Below are positions 49,616 to 59,066 of a DNA stretch of 64,000 nucleotides, piece by piece. The notes under the pieces are model-generated. The model was not told the origin of the DNA and made no database searches. It saw nothing but the letters and a program-made list of their open reading frames with translations. The stretch spans positions 1 to 64,000 of the forward strand of contig JAEWKA010000007.1 of NCBI GenBank assembly GCA_023386265.1, written 5' to 3'. The stretch is from Bacillota bacterium. Lineage in GTDB: Bacteria > Bacillota > Clostridia > Oscillospirales > Oscillospiraceae. Both the position numbers and the translations under genes were made by a program. Positions within the stretch are counted from its first letter, which is position 1. Each line of letters opens with the position of its first letter.

Positions 49616-49912
49616 CTCACGCACCTCACTGTTAAGAAATAGCCTATATTTCATTATAAGTGTAAATCGCCAAGGTATCAATAGTTGTAAGACTGTTTTT
49701 GGAGGAAATTGATATCTAAGTTTACATCAAAAGCAGCAAAAAGCACTAATATTCCTAATTTCTATGCTGATCGATCCCTTGTTAAGGTTAGTATATACAT
49801 TGAGATATTAGAGGCAGGTCATGTATTAGAACAGAATAATCAACGGCTTCATCTGTAAATACTAATTCGGTGAAAAAAACACTGAACTATTTTTTATAAA
49901 GAGGGATTTACT

Positions 49913-51946
49913 ATGAAAAGTGAAATACCTAATAAGCTTATAAACGAGAAATCGCCATATCTTCTTCAGCATGCCTACAATCCCGTGAACTGGTACCCGT
50001 GGGGTGATGAAGCGTTCTCCAAAGCGAAAGCGGAGGACAAGCCGGTTTTCCTGAGCGTCGGATACAGCTGCTGCCATTGGTGTCATGTAATGGCGCATGA
50101 GTCCTTTGAAGACGAAGAGGTGGCGGATGCGCTTAATAGGAGATTTATTTCGGTCAAAGTCGACAGAGAGGAGCGTCCGGATGTGGATGCTGTTTATATG
50201 GAGGTCTGTCAGGCTCTGACAGGCTCCGGTGGATGGCCAATGACTATTATAATGACGCCGGAAAAGAAACCCTTTTTTGCAGCAACTTATCTGCCAAAAA
50301 GCTCACGTCACGGCATGACGGGGCTTCTTAATCTGCTGAGCGCTATTTCAAGCCGATGGGAAAAAGACCGTAAGGCTTTGTTGGAGCACGGCGACGAAAT
50401 TGCTTTCTATATGCAAAGCCGTGAGACTTCAGATTATGGTAAAGGAGCACCCGCAAAGGAGCTCGCACTTGCGGCTAAAAAAAGCTACTTGCGTAGCTTC
50501 GATAAAAAATGGGGGGGCTTCGGCTCAGCCCCGAAATTTCCTATGGCGCACAATCTAATTCTCCTGCTTAGATTATCCGTTCTCGAGAACGATGGGGAAG
50601 CGGAGCATATTGCGGAGAGAACGCTGGAGCAAATGTATCGCGGCGGGATATTCGACCATATCGGCGGTGGCTTTTCAAGATATTCGACCGACCAGAGGTG
50701 GTTGATACCTCACTTTGAAAAAATGCTCTATGACAATGCCCTGCTAGCATGGGCCTATACCGAAGCTTTTCTGCTGACAAAACGCCCCTTATATCAGAGC
50801 ATAGCGCGGAAAACGATAGATTACGTCCTCGCGGAACTTCGTGATCCGTCAGGCGGTTTTATGTGCGGTCAGGATGCGGACAGCGAGGGTGTTGAGGGAA
50901 AGTATTACGCCTTTACGATGGCGGAGATTGAAAGCGTACTCAGCAAAGAGGACGCGGGACTATTTTGTCAACGCTTCGGAGTATCCGAAAAAGGCAATTT
51001 CGAAGGAAAAAGTATACCGAATCTGCTGGATTGCGAAGAATGGGAAACGGAGGACCCGAGAATTGCGGAACTCGCCGCAAAGCTATCTGAATACAGGCTT
51101 AACAGGACGAGTCTTAATAAGGACGACAAAATACTGACCTCATGGAACGCGCTGATGATATTGGCGCTGGCGAAAGCCGGTTTGGTTTTCAAGGATGAAG
51201 AATATTTAAAAGCCGCCGTCCGAGCGGGAAAATTCATTTCTGAAAATTTAAAGGATGGCAATTGTCATTTGAAAATCCGCTGGAAGGAAGGAGAAGCCGC
51301 AAGCGAGGGTTTGCTTGATGACTATGCGTTTTTTGGACTGGCGCTGCTTTCGCTTTACGAGATTTCTTTTGATGTTAGCTACCTTATTGACGCAACAGAA
51401 ATTGGCAAAATAATGAACGAGTTATTCCTTGATGATCAAAACGGTGGATATTTCATGTATTCTAAGGATGCGGAACAGCTCATAACAAGACCAAAGCCCA
51501 CTTATGACGGAGCTCTTCCCTCCGGAAACTCCGCGGCTGCGCTTTTGCTCAGCAAACTCGCAAGGCTCACGGCTGATGATAAATTAGCAAAGGCCGCGGA
51601 GAAGCAGCTTACTTTCGTTTCTGCGGCAGCGAATACTCAGCCTTCTGCCTTTAGCCTTTCTCTGATTGCGCTGATGGAGGCGGAATATACCTCGGCAGAG
51701 CTTGTATGCGTTTCGACGGAGAATGAAACACCTACAGAGCTGACGGAGCTTATTTCCGAAAGACCTTCCGGAAGTCTTTCATTTCTGTTAAAGACACCCG
51801 ACAATGCGGAAAGCCTTGCAAAAGCCGCTCCGTTTACTTCCGAATACCCCATACCCGTTAGCGGAACACTATATTATTTGTGTCGGGGCAAAACTTGTTT
51901 TGAGCCCGTTAGTGAACTTAAAAAAGTGCTCGAGATGCTCTCATAA
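49913..51946 (+). CDS. DUF255 thioredoxin-domain protein (YyaL/spermatogenesis-associated protein 20-like)
   Basis: The 677-residue product has an N-terminal thioredoxin-like domain with NPVNWYPWGDEAFSKAKAED and SVGYSCCHWCHVMAHESF (about 44-61), followed by a long alpha-alpha toroid resembling glycan-processing epimerases (about 190-650), including GGIFDHIGGGFSRYSTD and KMLYDNALLAWAYTEA. The function is unresolved; the fold suggests a sugar-binding enzyme. Length is normal for YyaL (650-690). AGAGGG precedes the ATG. A partial dead copy lies 1.1 kb upstream. Confidence 0.92.
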   Translation: MKSEIPNKLINEKSPYLLQHAYNPVNWYPWGDEAFSKAKAEDKPVFLSVGYSCCHWCHVMAHESFEDEEVADALNRRFISVKVDREERPDVDAVYMEVCQALTGSGGWPMTIIMTPEKKPFFAATYLPKSSRHGMTGLLNLLSAISSRWEKDRKALLEHGDEIAFYMQSRETSDYGKGAPAKELALAAKKSYLRSFDKKWGGFGSAPKFPMAHNLILLLRLSVLENDGEAEHIAERTLEQMYRGGIFDHIGGGFSRYSTDQRWLIPHFEKMLYDNALLAWAYTEAFLLTKRPLYQSIARKTIDYVLAELRDPSGGFMCGQDADSEGVEGKYYAFTMAEIESVLSKEDAGLFCQRFGVSEKGNFEGKSIPNLLDCEEWETEDPRIAELAAKLSEYRLNRTSLNKDDKILTSWNALMILALAKAGLVFKDEEYLKAAVRAGKFISENLKDGNCHLKIRWKEGEAASEGLLDDYAFFGLALLSLYEISFDVSYLIDATEIGKIMNELFLDDQNGGYFMYSKDAEQLITRPKPTYDGALPSGNSAAALLLSKLARLTADDKLAKAAEKQLTFVSAAANTQPSAFSLSLIALMEAEYTSAELVCVSTENETPTELTELISERPSGSLSFLLKTPDNAESLAKAAPFTSEYPIPVSGTLYYLCRGKTCFEPVSELKKVLEMLS

Positions 51947-52002
51947 AAGGTATAAAACTATCAAAAAAGGCGGTTATTAAGGACGATACTATTAGTTTTT
52001 TG

Positions 52003-52043
52003 AAAAAGCTTAACCCCTCATTATATGTGAGGGGGCTTTTTTA
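52003..52043 (+). terminator. Terminator of the DUF255 gene
   Basis: CCCCTCA pairs with TGAGGGG around TTATATG, extended by AAAAAGC/GCTTTTTT. The remaining gap to 52235 shows a small hairpin (ATCTCGT/ACGAGAT, about 52168-52194) and nothing else. Confidence 0.85.
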
Positions 52044-52235
52044 TGTCATTAAATCGTGACCTTTACGCCGACTTTCACATATGATGTGTTGAGCGCGGTA
52101 TACGCGCCCATTCAGAATGGCGCGAAAAATATTCTCTCAAGAGGATATTGGCTATACGTCATATAAAATCTCGTAGGGTGAAAACCACGAGATAAATCGA
52201 GTAAAAGAAATTTTGTTAAGGAAAGGAGGGACTCG

Positions 52236-52670
52236 ATGAATTGTGATAGAAATTGCCCGAACTCTTGCGGCATTTGCCTAAGCGTTCTGGCCGCAGTTGT
52301 GGTAGCTACAATAGTAGCGCTCCTGTTTGCGTTTGGTGTGATTGGGAGCATCGTTACTGTGCTTTGGATTTTGTTCGGCTTTGCAGTGCTAATGCTGATT
52401 TTCCTTGTGGTGGCATTATTTGCCTCCTCACTGGCTTGGCGCTCGATCCTAGGAAACTGCCTTTGCTGCAACGGCGCGGTTCTGCTGGCAGCAATTTTTG
52501 GCACGATTATTACAACACTGATTGCAGTTTCAATTTCGCTAGCTGCATCTTCGATATTCGCCATAGTTTTAATTGCGCTCGCAGCATTTTTTGCAACTTT
52601 GTTGTTAATAGAGTTCATTCGGCTGCTTTGTTGCCTCTTAAACGGCTTGTGCTGGCGCTGTGACGACTAA
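52236..52670 (+). CDS. Cysteine-rich hydrophobic membrane protein of unknown function
   Basis: The 144-residue protein starts MNCDRNCPNSCGICL, has three or four membrane segments (about 12-36, 40-64, 72-100, 103-130), and ends with a Cys-rich tail LLCCLLNGLCWRCDD. The clusters of Cys at both ends could bind metal or form disulfides. GGAAAGGAGGG lies before the ATG. I do not recognise the family. A second frame here is a shadow. Confidence 0.65.
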   Translation: MNCDRNCPNSCGICLSVLAAVVVATIVALLFAFGVIGSIVTVLWILFGFAVLMLIFLVVALFASSLAWRSILGNCLCCNGAVLLAAIFGTIITTLIAVSISLAASSIFAIVLIALAAFFATLLLIEFIRLLCCLLNGLCWRCDD

Positions 52671-52713
52671 TTAGAGCCAAGGCTCTTAAAAGATAAAGAT
52701 TATTAGATAAGAT

Positions 52714-52750
52714 ATAAGGAACTGCCGCGTATTTTGCGGCAGTTCCTTAT
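52714..52750. terminator. Bidirectional terminator
   Basis: ATAAGGAACTGCCGC (52714-52728) pairs perfectly with 52736-52750. It separates the Cys-rich gene from the convergent flavodiiron gene. Confidence 0.88.
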
Positions 52751-52791
52751 TATGGTGGCGCTTCTTTCAGATAGTATCTTCGGATAATTTG

Positions 52792-53991
52792 TTACAGCGT
52801 TTTGATTATAGCGTCCGCAAGAGCCTCAAGCTCTGATTCCTGCGCTTTCTTAAGGGAGGATTTTATCGAAACCGTGGGCTCGATGACGGTCATGTTCTTC
52901 ATGCAGGACACGATTTCCCTCATCAGCTTTCCGCTTTGCGCCGCCCAGGTGCCATTTTCGATGAAAGCGACGGTGCGGTTTTGGAGAGCGTGTGCTTTAA
53001 GCGCGATGAGCAGAGTTTCCATTGCGGAGAAGATGCCGCCGTTGTAGGTCGAGGACGCGAAAACGATGTGGCTGAAACGGAAACTGTCCGAAACGATATA
53101 AGAGGGGTGCACTGACGAAACGTCGTACATCTGTATATTGCGTACGCCCCTGTCCGCGAGCTTCATCGCAATTATTTCGGCGGCGTTCTGCGTGTTGCCG
53201 TATATTGAGGCGTAGGGGATTATAACGCCGTTTTCCTCAGGCTCCCACGCAGCCCATTTGCGATACTTATCAACATACCAGCCGAGGTTTTTCCGCCAGA
53301 TAGGACCATGCAGCGGGCAAATCATTCTGATGTCGAGCGGGCAGACCTTGCTTAAAAGCGCAGATACCTGAGCGCCGTATTTTCCGACTATGTTTGAATA
53401 ATAACGTCTTGCGTCGGGGAGCCAGTCGGTTTCAAAATCCATTTCATCGGCGAAGATATTTCCGCCAAGTGCGCCGAAGGTTCCGAAAGCGTCCGCAGAG
53501 AAAAGCACCTTTTCAGATTCGTCATAGGTAACCATGACTTCCGGCCAGTGGACCATCGGCGCCATATAAAAGGTGAGCGTATGTGTTCCCGTGCAGACCT
53601 TTTCACCCTCGCCGACAAGTAAAGCGCGGGAATCGACCTCGAAATCGAAAAACTGCTTTATCATAGCGAGCGACTTCGTGTTGACGACAAGTTTTACTTC
53701 GGGATAGCGTAAAACAAGCTCCCCGAGTGTCGCGCAGTGGTCGGGCTCCATGTGGTTTATGACCGCGTAATCGAGCTTCCGCTTACCGAGTAAAAACTCA
53801 AGATTCTCAAAGAAGTGTCCGCTAACGGCCTTGTCAACCGTATCGAGCAAAACGGTTTTTTCATCGTTGATGAAATAGGAATTATATGAGATGCCTCTTG
53901 GAATCGGAAAGGCGTTTTCAAATTTGGCAAGTCTCCTGTCGCTCGCGCCGAGCCAAGTTATATCGTCCGTCATTTTTTTAGTGCAGTGCAT
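52792..53991 (-). CDS. Flavodiiron protein (oxygen/nitric oxide reductase, FprA)
   Basis: The 399-residue product has a metallo-beta-lactamase-like diiron domain (1-250) with H80, E82, D84, H85 (HMEPDH), H148, D167 (SADAFG) and H228 (CPLHGP), all ligands present, and a flavodoxin domain (about 255-395, ASIYGNTQNAAEI). FprA proteins reduce O2 to water or NO to N2O, protecting anaerobes. No fused rubredoxin is seen. AGGATAATATG gives the start. It follows the CoA-binding gene by 22 bases in the same direction, suggesting an operon. Confidence 0.95.
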   Translation of the reverse strand: MHCTKKMTDDITWLGASDRRLAKFENAFPIPRGISYNSYFINDEKTVLLDTVDKAVSGHFFENLEFLLGKRKLDYAVINHMEPDHCATLGELVLRYPEVKLVVNTKSLAMIKQFFDFEVDSRALLVGEGEKVCTGTHTLTFYMAPMVHWPEVMVTYDESEKVLFSADAFGTFGALGGNIFADEMDFETDWLPDARRYYSNIVGKYGAQVSALLSKVCPLDIRMICPLHGPIWRKNLGWYVDKYRKWAAWEPEENGVIIPYASIYGNTQNAAEIIAMKLADRGVRNIQMYDVSSVHPSYIVSDSFRFSHIVFASSTYNGGIFSAMETLLIALKAHALQNRTVAFIENGTWAAQSGKLMREIVSCMKNMTVIEPTVSIKSSLKKAQESELEALADAIIKTL

Positions 53992-54013
53992 ATTATCCTC
54001 CGTATTTTTATAT

Positions 54014-54373
54014 CTAGTTACCGCAGTATAGATTCATGCCCACGAGCAGGCAGTTTTCAATATAGGGCAGATTATTTTCGCGCAGGTATGCGCAGAGATC
54101 GCTGCTCTCCGCACCCGGCTGAATGACGATGCACTTGAAAGGCTTCTCACATTCCTTGATAAGCTCCAGACCCTTCACGGGATTTGTGCAAAGATCAATA
54201 ATATCGACATTTTCCCCAATTTCATTCAGCGAAGAAAGCTCCTTGCCGACGCCGTAAACCGTGTAGCCGTTTTCGATCAGGCGGTTTTTAATCTTGCAGG
54301 CGTACTTTCCCTCTTTCAGCGTATCGCCGACCACGGCGAAAACCTTTTGATCCATAACATCTTTAAGCTCCAT
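54014..54373 (-). CDS. CoA-binding domain protein (YccU-like)
   Basis: The 119-residue product is a small Rossmann-like CoA-binding protein: VFAVVGDTLKEGKYACKIKN (nucleotide loop, about 9-28) and IVIQPGAESSDLCAYLRENN. Its role is unknown; it may sense CoA or related ligands. ATG 54373 has GGAGGATAATT; an upstream ATG at 54397 is less suitable. It lies 22 bases ahead of the flavodiiron gene. Confidence 0.85.
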   Translation of the reverse strand: MELKDVMDQKVFAVVGDTLKEGKYACKIKNRLIENGYTVYGVGKELSSLNEIGENVDIIDLCTNPVKGLELIKECEKPFKCIVIQPGAESSDLCAYLRENNLPYIENCLLVGMNLYCGN

Positions 54374-54443
54374 AATTATCCTCCAAACACCGAACACGCT
54401 AATTAGCCGCTGTCATTGACAGCTTCCCCCAAGCGATGCCTTT

Positions 54444-56042
54444 TTATTTTTCTTCCTTCTGCATAAGCAAACGTCCTGCGTCGTTTTTGTCAGTAAATGC
54501 GCCATTCTCCACGGCGACGCTTCCATTTACCATGACAAGGCTTATGCCGAGAGGTCTTCCCTCGTCCGAAGCTCCGGGACCGATTTCGTTTTTGTTGAAA
54601 ACCGTGATGTCGGCGAAGTAGCCTTCCTTAAGATAGCCGCGCTCGGGTATCATGTAGCGTTCGGCGGCCATGCCGGTCATACGGTGTATCATATCCTTGA
54701 GGGCGAGCCCGTTTTCGCGTGCGAGCTTCAAAAACAGCGGCATGCAAATAAAGCAGGAGGGGTTCTGCTTGCCTTGTTCCTCAACCCAAGCGTCCGTCAT
54801 GAAAAGGCAGTTTTCGTCTGCCATAAGCTGCAGAACAATGTTCTTCGTCAGGTATCTGTGCATGAGCACCCGTCCCTTGCCACCGCTCAATTCCACGAGC
54901 TTTATGTAAGCATCAAGCTCAGACGTGCCCCATTCATCGGCAATCTGCGTTACGGTTTTTCCAGTGAGAGCTTCCTGCCCCTCCGCTATCCATGTTATGA
55001 CTATGTCGCTGAAGTCAAAGCCCAAAACTTTTTTTGTCAGTCCGATCTCGAAAGCCAGACGAAGCCTTGCAAGCCTGCTGTTCTGCTTTTCCTTGGGAAG
55101 AGCCAAAAACCAGACAGGAAGCACGACGGAGATGACAGAAGCGCCATAGGTCAGCGAATAGGAATCGTACTTGAAGGAAAGCCCCTCGCCGTTCAGCTTT
55201 TTTATGATGGAGAGGGCTTCGCCGACGGTTTTCCAGCTCTTTTTACCGACAAAAATCAGGTGCGAGTGCTGGAGCTTAACGCCTGTCTCGCGCGCAAGCT
55301 GAGCCATCTCGTCCAGAGCACGCAGATTGTGCGCACGTCCGCCCACAGGGGGAGAATACGATGTCGAGGAGGCGGAGCACGCCCTGCCGTGAATTGTAAG
55401 TATCTTTCCGTGCTTTGCGCAAATTTCCGCGGCACGTTTAAGCTCGTCATAGGGCGCGTAGCGGTCAGGCTCGTACATAAGCCCAAACGAAATGCCCGCC
55501 GCGCCGTCCTTCAGTGCCTGCTCGATGATTTCATCGAAGTGCGTGAGCTCCCCCTCGGTGAGAGCGCGGCTGTCATAGCCAGCGATTCCGATTCTGCCGC
55601 TCATGTGTCCGTAGAGCGGGACGAGGTTCAGCGGTAGGTTTTTGATTGCTTTTTCAAAGGCGGGAAGTGTGCTTGTGTCGCCCTCGGCATCGCCGATAGA
55701 GAAAAGGCCGCTGCCCAGAAGCTTGCGATACTGTGTGTCCGCGTCAAAGCCGAAGGGCGAAAAGCCGCAGTTTCCTGTGACCTGCGTGGTTATGCCCTGC
55801 TCAAGAAATGGCGCAAAAAAGCGGTCGTTATTCTGCCGCGCGGCAAACCAGTCGTTATGCGAGTGGCAGTCGATGAAGCCGGGCGCAACTGCGAGCCCCG
55901 TACAGTCGATGACTCTGTCGGCCTCCTCCTGAATGTCGGCGCCAATTTTCTTTATCCTGTCGTCTTCGACAAGTATGTCCGCAATGTACAGCTCTTTGCC
56001 CGAGCCGTCTACGATTTTTCCGTTTTTCAGCAGCGTTTTCAT
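54444..56042 (-). CDS. N-acyl-D-amino-acid deacylase (D-aminoacylase)
   Basis: The 532-residue product is an amidohydrolase: TLLKNGKIVDGSGKELYIAD at the N-terminus, metal ligands in PGFIDCHSHNDW (about 54-65), VTGNCGFSPFG (the Cys of the D-aminoacylase metal site), ILTIHGRACSASS, KLQHSHLIFVG and DAWVEEQGKQNP. It hydrolyses N-acyl-D-amino acids, possibly scavenged from peptidoglycan. AGGTGACCTT precedes the ATG. It may head an operon with the CoA-binding and flavodiiron genes. Confidence 0.9.
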   Translation of the reverse strand: MKTLLKNGKIVDGSGKELYIADILVEDDRIKKIGADIQEEADRVIDCTGLAVAPGFIDCHSHNDWFAARQNNDRFFAPFLEQGITTQVTGNCGFSPFGFDADTQYRKLLGSGLFSIGDAEGDTSTLPAFEKAIKNLPLNLVPLYGHMSGRIGIAGYDSRALTEGELTHFDEIIEQALKDGAAGISFGLMYEPDRYAPYDELKRAAEICAKHGKILTIHGRACSASSTSYSPPVGGRAHNLRALDEMAQLARETGVKLQHSHLIFVGKKSWKTVGEALSIIKKLNGEGLSFKYDSYSLTYGASVISVVLPVWFLALPKEKQNSRLARLRLAFEIGLTKKVLGFDFSDIVITWIAEGQEALTGKTVTQIADEWGTSELDAYIKLVELSGGKGRVLMHRYLTKNIVLQLMADENCLFMTDAWVEEQGKQNPSCFICMPLFLKLARENGLALKDMIHRMTGMAAERYMIPERGYLKEGYFADITVFNKNEIGPGASDEGRPLGISLVMVNGSVAVENGAFTDKNDAGRLLMQKEEK

Positions 56043-56130
56043 AAGGTCACCTCATAAGTGTTGGTTGTTATTAGAATACTACGTTTGGCGTAAATTGGGA
56101 AGAGGGGGAGGAGAGGAAAAGGCGTAGAAA

Positions 56131-56765
56131 TCAATCTTGTGTCATATTAGCTCTGTTCGCGCACATAAGCAATCTCATTAAATCATCGTTACCATCATGA
56201 TGAGGATATATATGTTGTCCTGTCAAAGCTCCAAGCAAGCTGTTGCACAAACCTGATGCAAAGCTTAGTAGGGAGTCAACTTCTGTTGGATTAATGGGGT
56301 AATCATCTGCAAGTCGAGAATTTACCGCGAAATACTTCTTGTCGCTATGAGCATAATATTGGTCTCTGCGGCCTTTCAGTTTGGTTATTTGTGGTTCCAT
56401 AGTAATAATATCCTGTTCTGCGACTGCAAGAAGTTGGTACAAGTTGCTTAATTTTTATGTTTCCATACTATGTAATAAATATTTGATGAGAAAAGACAAC
56501 TGTTTTGTCTGCATATATTTATTAGTTTGGGAAGACAAGCTTCTTCTCTTTGGTCAAATAATTTTACGATTTCAATCAAAAAACTCGAAATAAGCGAGTA
56601 TCTTGTTATTTTAAAAAAGGAATTTGCCAAACAAGCTTCTTTGTAATAGGTGCTACCGCCATCCATGATAGAATTATATACATCATAGTAATCGTTTGCC
56701 CAAATAACATGGTGCATATAAGTCTCGATTGTATTAACAAGCTCATCTTTCGTCATTTTTTTCAT
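56131..56765 (-). pseudogene. Frameshifted AbiU2/HEPN-like gene
   Basis: Two minus-strand frames, 56765-56448 and 56442-56131, join into one sensible protein of about 210 residues if one base is added to a five-T run at 56452-56456 (five A on the coding strand): the N-part ends YYIVWKHK and continues LSNLYQLLAVAEQ in the second frame. The C-part has KGRRDQYYAHSDKKYF, a typical HEPN Rx5-6H RNase motif, and the whole resembles abortive-infection AbiU2 proteins. The lower GC content suggests acquisition. It could be a dead defence gene, a sequencing error in a homopolymer or a phase-variable switch. ATG 56765 has AGAGGTG upstream. Confidence 0.75.
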
Positions 56766-56948
56766 TCACCTCTTGTATTATTACACTATGAACTTAAATT
56801 ATTTCCACAATACCCCAAACCCTTCTCCCCGTCAATGTCCAACACCTCCAAAATTAACAAATCGTTGATGAATTATCAAGGATAATAAGCTAATATATAT
56901 CCAAGAGAGCATACTATTTACAGCATGATATCCTAAAAGGAGGACGCT

Positions 56949-57647
56949 ATGTTTTTCGACATGACATACCTGTACCTTGTTCTGCCAGCGGTGATTTTGG
57001 CGATTTGGGCAAGCGCAAGAGTGAAATCTACTTTTAAAAAATATGACCGGCAGTTTTCGGCCTCACATATAACGGGCGCACAGGCGGCGCAAAGGGTGCT
57101 TTACGCAAACGGACTCACGAACGTCCGCGTCGAGCGCATCGAGGGCAATCTCACTGATAATTACGACCCGAGGGACAACGTCATCAGGCTCTCGCGGCCT
57201 GTTTATGACAGCACCTCGACAGCGGCAATCGGCGTTGCCTGCCACGAGGCAGGACACGCTTTGCAGTATGCGCAGGGCTATGCGCCGATAAAGTTCCGCG
57301 CGGCAATCATCCCCGTGACTAACATCGGCTCAAAGCTTGCTATGCCGCTCATCATAATCGGACTTATAATGAGTTACTATGCATCATCCCTCATAACAGT
57401 TGCCTATGCAGGTATCGTTTTCTTTGCGGTCTGCGTGGCTTTTCAGATTGTGACGCTACCTGTGGAATTCAATGCAAGCCACCGCGCGCTGCTCGCAATC
57501 GAGGGACAGGGTATGCTGACGGAAGAAGAGCTCGCGGGCTCGCGCAAGGTGCTGAACGCCGCCGCGCTGACCTATGTTGCGGCTCTGGCTGTCTCGCTCG
57601 CACAGCTTCTGCGCTTCCTGCTGCTGGTCAGCAACAGGCGCAATTAA
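56949..57647 (+). CDS. Neutral zinc metallopeptidase (YugP family)
   Basis: The 232-residue membrane protein has one N-terminal segment, the zinc motif HEAGHALQYAQGY (about 98-110) in the middle and two or three C-terminal membrane segments. It matches the Zn_peptidase_2/YugP family, of unknown substrate. AAAGGAGGA before the ATG gives a strong start. It is monocistronic, closed by a terminator at 57672-57708. Confidence 0.9.
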   Translation: MFFDMTYLYLVLPAVILAIWASARVKSTFKKYDRQFSASHITGAQAAQRVLYANGLTNVRVERIEGNLTDNYDPRDNVIRLSRPVYDSTSTAAIGVACHEAGHALQYAQGYAPIKFRAAIIPVTNIGSKLAMPLIIIGLIMSYYASSLITVAYAGIVFFAVCVAFQIVTLPVEFNASHRALLAIEGQGMLTEEELAGSRKVLNAAALTYVAALAVSLAQLLRFLLLVSNRRN

Positions 57648-57671
57648 ACGATAGAAGATTTTTAAAAAGAC

Positions 57672-57708
57672 GAAAGCACTGAAAACAGAAGTTTTCAGTG
57701 CTTTCTTG
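57672..57708. terminator. Terminator after the YugP-like gene
   Basis: GAAAGCACTGAAAAC (57672-57686) pairs with GTTTTCAGTGCTTTC (57691-57705) around AGAA, with A and T flanks. It may also stop transcripts arriving from the dehydratase operon. Confidence 0.88.
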
Positions 57709-57767
57709 TTCAAAGCACGGGGCAGAGGTCCGCGCTTTGAACCGGGAAGAAGGTATATGAGTTACGA

Positions 57768-59063
57768 TTAGAGTTTAACAACAGTTGTGAGGTATTCGCC
57801 GATGGCGTCCTGAACCTCTTCGGCCGTTTTGTAGCGTCCGTCGATGCAGTCAACGTCGATGAGCAGAGTGGGCATGCCGTAGTTCTGCTGGATGTAATCG
57901 GACAATATTTTCGTGGAGGCCCAGGTGTGCTTGCAGCCGACGTGACCGAGGAATACGGAGGCGTTGATGTTGAATTCATCCATCAGATACTTGATTCTGT
58001 CGCAGTAATACTCGACGGGACCTGCGGCGCCGTGAATCATCGGCAGGTTCATCATTTTGACCGCCATGACTTTCAGGCAGTCCTCAAAGTCGTTGATGTG
58101 CTCGTAAATGTCGGGATGATAGTGACCCAAAACGTCCATGATGCAGATTGCGCCGTATTCGCGCTCCAGGTATGTGTAGGCCTTTAGCTGAGTCCAGAGC
58201 ATATTCTGCAGGAAGAGCATACGGTATTTTTCGCCGTTCATGCAGGCGCCCATCTCCATGGCAATCATCATTTCGCCCGCTTCGAGCTCTTTTTCGAGGA
58301 AGGCTATCATTGCGGGGTCTGCTGCCATGCCGCTCATGCAGGCGTTTGTAACAAGAAGCATTCCGGGAAGCGGGCAGGGGGTATGCTTTCTCAAATCGGC
58401 GAGCTTTCCAATTAGCGTATTGGTCTTGTTCGCGACCTCCATGCTCTCCTTCATCTTGTCCATGTCCAGCTTCTTGCCGGTCAGCTCTTCCATGAAGGTA
58501 ATGAACTCCTTCGTTTGCTGGACGAGATACTCAACGCCGCGGGCGTCTCTGCGGAAGGGGAGGTCGATGTTGAAGGTGGGGCAGCCCCACATCTTGGACA
58601 TAATTGGATATGCAATTCTTGAAGAATCGCAGGGGACGGTCGAATAGACGAACGCGTCCGGTACTATGCCGTACTGGTCGGCAAGCAGAGCGCCCATCTC
58701 GACCTTATCAATCGAGCACATGCTCTGGTTTGTCTTTGACTCGCAGAGGTCGACGAACTTGGAGTTCATATCGCCTTTGGGCGCGGTGCTCAGCGGGAGC
58801 TGATCCAGATAGTAGGGCTGGCAGTCAAAAGCGTAGATGATGTCGACAGGCATAGGTCCGCCGAAGGCGATTAGCTTTTTGCCGTTCTTGTGAGCGTCAC
58901 GAATCTGACACCACTGAGCAACCTGCAGGTCATATATCCATGCGCTGTCGGGATCTTTTTCAAGTGTATGCGCAAGCTTGCCTTCGCACTGACCTGCAAT
59001 ATAATCGGTGGTGCTAAGTTCACCGCTCATTACCTTTAATAATTCAGTATCAACCTTTGCCAT
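57768..59063 (-). CDS. 2-hydroxyacyl-CoA dehydratase subunit, HgdB/FldC-like
   Basis: The 431-residue product belongs to the 2-hydroxyacyl-CoA dehydratase D-component. Segments such as LIAFGGPMPVDIIYAFDC (about 63-80), VYSTVPCDSSRIAYPIMSKM (about 139-158) and LFLQNMLWTQLKAY match the family; conserved cysteines ligate a 4Fe-4S cluster. The enzyme reversibly removes water from 2-hydroxyacyl-CoA by a radical mechanism, in fermentation of amino acids such as glutamate, leucine, phenylalanine or alanine. Its partner lies three bases upstream. AGGAGGTC precedes the ATG. Confidence 0.88.
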   Translation of the reverse strand: MAKVDTELLKVMSGELSTTDYIAGQCEGKLAHTLEKDPDSAWIYDLQVAQWCQIRDAHKNGKKLIAFGGPMPVDIIYAFDCQPYYLDQLPLSTAPKGDMNSKFVDLCESKTNQSMCSIDKVEMGALLADQYGIVPDAFVYSTVPCDSSRIAYPIMSKMWGCPTFNIDLPFRRDARGVEYLVQQTKEFITFMEELTGKKLDMDKMKESMEVANKTNTLIGKLADLRKHTPCPLPGMLLVTNACMSGMAADPAMIAFLEKELEAGEMMIAMEMGACMNGEKYRMLFLQNMLWTQLKAYTYLEREYGAICIMDVLGHYHPDIYEHINDFEDCLKVMAVKMMNLPMIHGAAGPVEYYCDRIKYLMDEFNINASVFLGHVGCKHTWASTKILSDYIQQNYGMPTLLIDVDCIDGRYKTAEEVQDAIGEYLTTVVKL

Positions 59064-59066
59064 TTT

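Noticed and set aside
49695..49858. 50-codon TTG-start frame before the DUF255 gene
   Set aside because: The binding site is too close to the TTG and the peptide resembles nothing; more likely random or decayed sequence.
54684..55637. 317-codon plus-strand frame opposite the D-aminoacylase gene
   Set aside because: The D-aminoacylase motifs on the minus strand are unambiguous and this frame has no start context.
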